From Silene conica (taxonomy: Eukaryota; Streptophyta; Magnoliopsida; Caryophyllales; Caryophyllaceae), in assembly GCA_029255685.2 (NCBI GenBank), contig CM055313.2, positions 46,828,079 to 46,892,078 of the forward strand: 64,000 nucleotides of DNA, in the 5' to 3' direction. The position numbers were made by a program, and so were the translations under genes. Shown here piece by piece: positions 56,864 to 64,000 of the stretch. The notes under the pieces were generated by a model, which saw only the letters and a list, made by a program, of their open reading frames with translations, had not been told where the DNA came from and did not search any database. Within the stretch, counting starts at the first letter, position 1, and the number at the start of each line of letters is the position of its first letter.

Positions 56864-57582
56864 ATAATATGTAATTTGGTTCTAAATCGTTGTTTACATA
56901 GTTGCATTTATCGTTTATAAATACTTTGATTCCTAGTAGGTTGTTGAGACAACGTTGAACCCTACTTAAAGTGAATAGGAATTTCATTGTATTTTTGTCC
57001 CTAGTTGCTTATTAGGGTGACGTCCAGGAGTAACTAAATTGTAAGTCAATTGATGGCGGGTTTGACAGCCATAGGGTCATAGAGATGACTAGTTGATTAC
57101 ATAGGCAGATATATTCTGTCGGGCAGTGACCATATATGGAGTCTTATAATTTTTGTTATCTGGTCGTGGTAAAGACTTCTATATTATTCCTACGAGTCGA
57201 TTCTTTTGACTGGAGTCTATTTGTCTAAGTCAATACAGTTTCCGATTGGCTTAGGTTTTTGTCCTAAGTCGCACCGTAAAAGGAGGCTGATGGGCATCTA
57301 CTGGGTCATGGTGATCTGTATTGAACGAAGAAAATAGGTCAACAGGAGTTGTCCACTCATTTTGGATTTACAAAATCTCAGGGCCACTCGAGGAGATATG
57401 ACTGAAAATGCGTGGCCACGCTCGGATTAGTATCCGGTCAGACAGTTATTCTCTCAATCGAGGAAACTACTCACGATATGTTCAAGTGCAAGTATGACCT
57501 GAAAGACACCTTGCATTGAGTGGGAGATTTTAATGGACACGAGAATTGGTAACGCACAACTTGTATCGGACAAGTGGGAGAT
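56864..57582 (+). other. Copia-F 3' noncoding region and polypurine tract
   Basis: Noncoding; ends in GGACAAGTGGGAGAT directly before the 3' LTR, the plus-strand primer. It shares the phrase GCGTGGCCACGCTCGGA (about 57410) with Copia-D (about 17355); GCGTGGCCACGC is itself a perfect 12-bp palindrome. Confidence 0.85.
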
Positions 57583-58878
57583 TGTTGGAGTAAGTGTCCT
57601 CCACAATAGTGCGTCTACATAATAAATCTCATAAGAGGAATAAATAAGGGATATATTTATAATAAATTATTGTCAGTTGATTAACGTATATCGGTAACAA
57701 TCAGCTAGCTAGAGTTAGATGTTACTGTCGTAAGACGGCGGTAATCAACTGATCCCTCTCGGTCACACCTATAGGAGTGAACCTCAATAGTAAAACTAAA
57801 TATATTGTATAAAGATACATTTTAATTAATCCCTTGAATATTTGACTAATGGGTAGTCAAGTGAGTTTTAAGATGAACAAGTTTGGAACTTGGGTCAATT
57901 ATAAGATAACTGACTGACGAAAAGTTATTTAATATGATTAAATAAAAGTGAAATCTAATTATTATATGATAATTATTAAATTTCTTGAGACGGTTATATA
58001 TATTACGAGGTAATGATAATTAGCTAATAAATGTTATAAGGAGTTATAAAATTAGCTAAATGGGTGTCCAATCACCTATTATATATTGATATAGTGGTAA
58101 AATATTACTTAAAAGTTAAGTGTATATTTTTATTTAATTATATTATTTAATTGTTGAATAATTTAATTAACTCTTAATTATATTAGATGATTAAGTATTG
58201 GACTTATAAGTACTTGTGGGACAAATATTAAAATTTGAAATTGGGCCAAAATCAACAAATGAGCCGTATGACTCATGTTTATTAAACATGAATCATCATT
58301 TGACTCATGTTTATTAAACATGAATCATCAATTGACTCATGTTTTATAAACATGAATCATCATTTTAATGAGCCCATTTTAATGCCACATATCATTATCT
58401 ATTATATATATATAAGCATGAATAAGATCATTTTCCTAATTTTTCTTCTACTTGGCCAAACTAATTAGAGGGAAAAAGGAAGATCTTACTATCTTGTTTA
58501 ATCACCTTCTTCATCAAAACTCATAAATAAATATATTATACATCTTATATTATTAGTAGTAATAATATATTTGTAGTATAATAAAAAAAGGGGTTATCCT
58601 TATTTTATCTAGCTAGTAAATTAAGGTTGTTTGTGGTGATCTCTTGGGTGTTTCAAGAGGAGGTTTCTTATTTTAGAAACTTGGGTTTGAACTCCTTTTA
58701 GTCATCGGTCTATATTACAAAGGAATTGTAGTATCGTTTTTCCGTCTTGAAACCGATGTAAGTTTTTTTTTTCTTTTCATATAAATCTACATGCATGTAC
58801 TAGATCATATATAAATTAAATTAAGAGAATTTAATATTTTGTTTAGATAGTCTAAACACATAGTTTTCATAACTAACA
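57583..58878 (+). repeat. Copia-F 3' LTR
   Basis: Partner of 49684-50952, longer by 27 bp because a hairpin-forming unit (TGACTCATGTTTATTAAACA) occurs three times near 58268-58365 instead of twice, partly offset by a shorter TA run. Confidence 0.94.
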
Positions 58879-59352
58879 CTCTATCGGTCCATCACGCATT
58901 ACAAGAATTATATTACCCATATTCCGTTCTCGACTCGATTAAAGATAAACGGCACATATAACTAATATAGTTATTATAGAAATTAGTAAATATAATTAAT
59001 TATAAGAATGTAAAATTATTAGTACTTACATGAGAATATATAAAAATTGAAATGTAAATATAATTACGATTCAAATAATAGAACAAGCTAAGTATAATTA
59101 AGAAATAATATAAAATACGAAATATATTTAATTATAAATATATTGTCAAAATTAAAGAAATACGAAAACAATGTCATTTTAAGAAATAATCGTCAAATAT
59201 GAAATGATTATGAAATACGAAATAATCGTAGAAATACGATTTATAAAATAATAACAAGTTTACGTAAAATACTTATAAACTTTGCATTTGAAATACTTGT
59301 ATAAAACATGGTTTGATTTTCGTTGACCGAGGCTAAAATATGGGGTATTACA

Positions 59353-61640
59353 TACTCACTTGCTTGCGACAAGTGAACTGGCTAACGTAGTCGATCCGGT
59401 AAAAGCAAAGTCGTACCCCTATTTGCATTATATCAGCAAAGCGCGTCCTTCACTCGATTCTAACCATTGCACTAACTAGAAAGAGTCTAGTAAATAAGGC
59501 AAAGACTCTAATGGCAAAGTCAAACCCTGCCTTTCTTTACTGTGGGTGAGCGTTCCCGAATGAGTTTCGAGTCTTTGTCTTTCGATCTGACTTTTCCTTT
59601 GATGATACCATGCACGATTCATCACTTGACCTTTCTTACCACCTAGATGAGTCTGTCCTCGCCTTTTACCTATTTCATGCCAACTATATAGAGTGTATGT
59701 AACGGTATTGAGACAAAAATCGTAGAAGCATAAAGGAAAGAAGAAGGGCGTGCTGCTTCCCCTGAGAACCCCTTGGAATTTTAGAGGGAGAAGTTAGTTG
59801 CTTATCTTTCTCAGTGACAATTAAGGAAGCGAGATTTTACTCTTTTCTGTGTTATGGATTTAGCGTCAAGGGGCTCTCCAGAAAAAAGGAAAGCAAAGTG
59901 CTAGACTGATGAATCGCCTGCTCCTCTTCCTTTACCTAACTTAAGCGAAGACTAACTCACGCCGTCTCTGATGTTTTTGAGCAGCGTACATTATTCCAAA
60001 AGGTTTCATCATCACAGTGCATGTCGCTATTCCCTTTGAGAGTCAACCTTGGATCAAGGTATCTGCTAGCTAGCCTAAGAGCCTCTTTTAAAATTCTTTT
60101 TCATATTCTCATATCGTGATTCTTTCTTTTCGTAGAATTAAGTGTTCATAGAGGAATAAGAGGTAGCCTTTATTCCCGAGCCTGCTAAAGCTAAACCAGA
60201 GTCCTACCTATTTCGTGCGTCGGATCCTATGCGAAGATTATTGAAATCGTGCTTCTTGGCTCGCTCCATTTTTATTTTTGCATAAAATGCTTGGGAATCT
60301 TCTAAGATAGATAAGGCCTCTCTTATGCCTTTGAAACTGTAAAGGGGAGGGCAAAGACAGAAGCAGCTACTCGAGTGAATACGAGAGGAAGTTAAATAAA
60401 CAGGCTCGACTTCCATATGAAGGAAAAAGGCTCGAGCAAAGCGGCGGCGAGAGGAGAAGGAAATGAGACTCGACTAAAAGGATAGGGATGAAGATTGAAA
60501 AGAGAGGGAGAAGTAGATAAAATTTCTAAGGAAGGTGAAGACCAATATCCGTTTGCATTGAACTGTGAATGCCTTTTCTCTTATAATATAAACGTCGAAC
60601 GTACGTACCAGGGCTCTCTTCATCTCTTTCCTAAGACGTGACTGGCTGGCGGGATTGCTCTCCTCTTTTCTTTTTCCCTTGGCAGTCGTTACTACTTCTG
60701 GCGCTTTGGTCGAGTCTTTTTAAAAGAGTTCTAGTAATGGTCTCGGTGATCATGCATATTCTTAGATGGCAGCAAGTGAGACTAAATCCTCTCACACTCT
60801 TCCCCTGCGGGCGAGCTTCTTCCTCCCTTCTCTTCTCGTATTAACTCGAGTACCACTTCGGGCCGTTCTTTATATACGAGGCATGTTATCCCTCTCGGAT
60901 AAGAAAGGCCGCATTCGTTTTACCAAAAGAGAAGCAGCAGGGACTGAGACAGTGGGTTTGTCAATGGCAGTCGAGTCTCATTCCTTTCTCCTTCATTCTT
61001 CAATCGCCCTTCAGTCACCCTTTCACCCTCTCTCTCTTCAATCGAGAACCTTTCTCCAGGCTTTCTCCTCTCGTATTAACTCTAGCCTGTGCTTTCTCCT
61101 TCCAGTTGAGCTTTTCGTACCCCTTGATTCATATTACGAACGCTTCATTCCGCTCGTAAAGAGGGATTAGCCCAGTCGTAAGACTCTCTTATTATAAGCT
61201 CAACAAATACCGTCTATGATCTCAGTGCCCTTTCTTTCTCAAACTAAAGTACGAAATTCGAGAAAGGTATAATAAAAGAAAAGTCCCAATTCCAAGTTTG
61301 AAATTAAAGACGAGTCCTCTTTCTTCTGTAGGATTGAGGAGAGAACCTCTAATTAACAAGATTCGCATATAAACGTTGTGATATCGCTCCGAGATTGCTC
61401 TAGAATTAGATCCTTTCTTTTACGAACCTTCAACCCGAGTCTAGCCTCAGACAAGCCCACTTGGTGAAAGAGGGGTTGGCGCCTTATTGAACTACCATCT
61501 GGTTCAAATGACAAAAGAAAACAAACATAGGAGGGAGAATACGAAAAAGAAGCTTCAATAGCAGCAACAGACGGAGACGAAGGCTTTGGACATAAAGAAA
61601 GTCAGAATGGAGGGAATACCCTAACCAAAACTCAGCATCA
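59353..61640. other. Unassigned sequence with organelle-like composition
   Basis: 2.3 kb without a recognisable gene. Composition and short words (CTTTCTTT, GACTCGA, AAAGAGAAG) match 40621-41578 and not the AT-rich transposon leaders. Open frames such as 60766-61170 have no motif I know. It might be nuclear-integrated mitochondrial DNA or an old decayed element. Confidence 0.3.
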
Positions 61641-62130
61641 TCTTCATCGTATTCTTCAGCTTTGTCTCTTGCTTCGTCTCCTTTTCTTTCTGCTTCTTCT
61701 TACTCAATATTTCCTGCGAACCTTCTAAGGTTTCCTCTCGAGGAATTTGACATTATCCTCAGTATGGATTGGTTATTGCGGTACCATGCTCTCTTCGAGT
61801 GCCGTGATCAGAAAATATTCTTGAGGAGTCCGACAGGAGTTCGTGTTTCCTATAAGGGAACTCACCCCCGAAAGGGTGTGCGTCTCATTTCTTCAATGAA
61901 AGCTTCTTATCTTCTTAGGAAGGATTGCCAAGCTTTCTCGTGTGTAATTTAAGTCGCGAAGCCTTCGTTGCCAAAGTTGGAAGAGGTGTCCATTGTTCGA
62001 GAGTTTCCCGATGTATTCCCTGAAGAGTTACTGGGTATACCTCCTGAGCGAGATGTCGAGTTTAAGATAGAGCTTGTGCCTGGTACCTGACCTATTTCTA
62101 AGGCTCCGTATCGGATGGCTCCGCCATAAT
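61641..62130 (+). pseudogene. Ty3/gypsy fragment: end of protease to start of reverse transcriptase
   Basis: Plus strand. It reads FPLEEFDIILSMDWLLRYHA, then CRDQKIFLRSPTGVRVSYKG and LISSMKASYLLRKDC, the region after the gypsy protease. After a stop (about 61950) it continues [20 protein letters not shown] and FKIELVPGT, a stop, then PISKAPYRMAPP, the conserved entry to gypsy RT. Three stops are visible and homology ends near 62130. It is the part that should follow the fragment at 39773-40620 in one element. Confidence 0.85.
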
Positions 62131-63482
62131 TGAAGGAACTACTTGGGCTACTTGCTCTTCTATTCTATTCTTTTGGCATCACTGACTAGCCTCTCTCTAT
62201 CGTGCAACCTATTTTGATGATATTCGAAACGTGCGGTAATGAGAAAATTCTCCTTGGGGAGTGCGAGAAAGGTAAGAAAGGAGTCAGTTGATGGGGAAGA
62301 CACATAACTTGTGTTAAAGCAATTGTGACGGCTTGTCCGTCATCAACTCCATCAACAACCCTTAACTCTAGCACCTGCCTTACCGCCCTCAATTTCAGAG
62401 AAACTCGTCGATGACATCTGATTTATCGACCTCATCTGATATTTCTAGTACTTTTTTCGATGCTCTTTATGATACTTCTCCTGGAGCTTTTTTCTTATAC
62501 TTTGTTTTAAATTTAAGCCATTTCGGGAGAATCACGCTCTTCTCTTCGAGGAACCTCCGTCATATCCCAATCGCTGCTCTAGTACTCTCAGACAAGGAGA
62601 GAGTGGGGAGAAAGGCAAAGAGTGAATACGATGAACGAGTACTTGTTTTCCAAAAGAAAGATTTGCGGGTGTCCACTAATCTAAAGATTGCCCTCTTTAT
62701 TCTCAAGTATAGTATAAGCTAGTTATGATTTCGATAGGACAGAGGGACGGCTTCGCACCTTAATTATATACCAGAAATCTTTTCATACTTCTCATAGGTT
62801 TGACAGTTGTTCAGGCAGGTGAGAGCTAGCAGCGCGCCAGAGGGATATTGGAAAGATGAGGATGGAGATGAAGATGAAGTTGAGTGAGAGGGGTGGTTAA
62901 TGCGTTTAGTTTTGGGTTGAAGAAGAACAAGAAGGTCAAAGTTGTGGAAATTGAGTAAGACAACCGCTACCCTAGGTAGCGGCTTTCAAATATGTGCCAA
63001 AGTTTCTATTGCTCCATTCTCTTTCGCTTTTCTTAGAAACTAAGAAAGTCGATGGCTTATCCAACGTCTTTGTGTAGAAAATTGAAAAAATAAATATTGT
63101 GATGACGTGGACCCATTTGGAAGAAATAATTTCAAATGAGCCCCAAACCGATAAATAGTTTACTAAATAACGTCATTTCATCGAAAACTTCAGTTTACGA
63201 TGTATGGATGTTTTTTTATCATTAGATATATTCATTGTAATTGTTTTTGAGTGTCGTAATTTTAATATATTAAGTCGCATTTCAGTGTGTCGTAATACGT
63301 GTTTAATTATTATATCGTTATTTAATTATCATATAAACTTTATATAAATTCGTATTTAATTAGTATTTGCACATATACTAATTTATGTTGAGACGTTATT
63401 TTTTTATATCAAGACTTCGTAATAAGTATATCATTTCCTTGTAGTTTTATGTTTAAGCGAGATAGTGGTAAAGAATTAATAG
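62131..63482. other. Unassigned sequence
   Basis: The first 870 bases resemble the organelle-like stretches at 40621 and 59353; the last 480 bases are AT-rich. No gene, repeat end or RNA gene was recognised. Confidence 0.3.
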
Positions 63483-64000
63483 TGATGCGTGTCTATTTTA
63501 TGATGTTTTACATCTATTTGTACACGCATTTTATAGCTCAATGTTTTAGCCCTTATTTCCCAACAATTGTCTACTTTCGTATTTTTATGCTCTTTTGCAG
63601 ATTTATGCGGAAAGAGACGATTTTAGGCCAAATACTACCCTCGAGATTTTTGCATAACCCAGGAAGGAGGAGGAAATAACCCAAAGCGCAAACCAAGGAC
63701 CATAGGATCAATTTAAGACAAATTCAAGGCTGACACACAGGAAAACCGGTCGACCGACCGACTAGCTTCGTCGGTCGACCAAAGCACCTGTTATCTCAAA
63801 CCCAGAATTCAACTTACGAAGACAGAAGTCTATTGGGCCCGATAATCGGTCGACCGACCGCATCACCTGGTCGGTCGACCACAGCGCAGTTTCAGAAAGA
63901 CTTTCGCAAAGCCCACGCGTGATTAGGTTATGAAAGAAGCTTTTGTTTTTCGCCTACTTAAGAAAGACTTCGTGATTAGGGCTAATGGATCTATCTCATT
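63483..64000 (+). repeat. Athila-like LTR, 5' part, cut by the window edge
   Basis: Starts TGATGCGTGTCTATTTTATG and is a diverged plus-strand copy of the LTR at 4100-5619 (read there on the minus strand). It carries two hairpin dyads (63748-63780, 63848-63880). No polypurine tract precedes it, so it is probably a 5' LTR of an element extending to the right. Confidence 0.82.

Larger units (their letters stand above)
49684..58878 (+). mobile_element. Copia-F: nearly complete Ty1/copia retrotransposon
   Basis: 9,195 bp, LTRs 49684-50952 (1,269 bp) and 57583-58878 (1,296 bp), perfect duplication CTCTA (49679-49683, 58879-58883), primer site, leader, gag, pol, 3' region and polypurine tract all in place. 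The LTRs differ by roughly ten substitutions and one extra 31-bp unit. Polyprotein lesions are few: a stop and frameshift near 53092-53117 and stops at 56147 and 56201. It is therefore a fairly recent but inactive copy, and the best reference for the older Copia-A. Confidence 0.95.
49193..59352 (-). repeat. Second gypsy LTR fragment, split by Copia-F
   Basis: The parts 49193-49683 and 58884-59352 rejoin when Copia-F is removed with its CTCTA duplication. On the minus strand the joined piece starts TGTAATACCCCATA at 59352 and runs about 960 bp, like a gypsy LTR 5' part. The AAACCCTAATCACC region near 49590 is typical of plant LTR transcribed parts. Its 3' end is not visible; it abuts the LTR at 49192. 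Confidence 0.6.

Noticed and set aside
60766-61170. 134-codon Ser/Leu-rich ORF as a gene
   Set aside because: No motif, no homologous copy in the window, and composition simply reflects the CTTTCTC-rich DNA.

Overview
This is plant (angiosperm) nuclear DNA made almost entirely of nested transposable elements. The evidence is Ty1/copia and Ty3/gypsy LTR elements with plant primer-binding sites (initiator-Met tRNA and Asp tRNA), a TRIM, a CACTA transposon, a plant-type LINE tail, and intron-bearing fragments of a plant DMC1 gene inside the CACTA. I found no intact host gene, rRNA, tRNA or CRISPR. The species cannot be named from the sequence alone.

Left part (1-15160, minus strand). A copia element (Copia-A) runs off the left edge. 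Its integrase is split by a 554-bp TRIM (2005-2558). Its gag is split by an 8,027-bp Athila/Tat-like element (4100-12126) that has apparently identical LTRs but only a gag-protease ORF. Its leader (12419-14150), primer site and one LTR (14166-15160) follow. Centre-left (15161-24585): a LINE 3' end, the 3' part of a plus-strand copia (Copia-D) whose LTR holds a 2.2-kb gypsy solo LTR, then a truncated LTR-leader-gag unit (Copia-B).

Centre (24263-39189). A second such unit (Copia-C) is split by a CACTA transposon (24586-36332). The CACTA carries captured DMC1 exons and a second, unidentified three-exon fragment. The CACTA is itself split by a 7.1-kb gypsy element (28872-35990) that encodes only gag. 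Right part (39190-64000): scraps of Athila-like LTR and of gypsy gag and RT lie in unassigned sequence with an organelle-like look. Between them sit a gag-only copia (Copia-E, 41579-47492), gypsy LTR pieces and a nearly complete copia (Copia-F, 49684-58878) with one frameshift and two stop codons. The window ends inside another Athila-like LTR.

Two themes stand out. First, three unrelated elements here are gag-only, so they would need pol from a partner. Second, several unrelated families carry clusters of short GC-rich palindromes in LTRs, leaders or coding sequence. In the Athila-like family these form a fixed 12-9-12 hairpin dyad (GGTCGRYCGACC arms), seen 17 times. In Copia-A a different word (ACTCGATCGAG) has the same 21-bp spacing. 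I consider this the most likely undescribed feature of the window. All element boundaries with target-site duplications were read directly; functions of the palindromes are inference.
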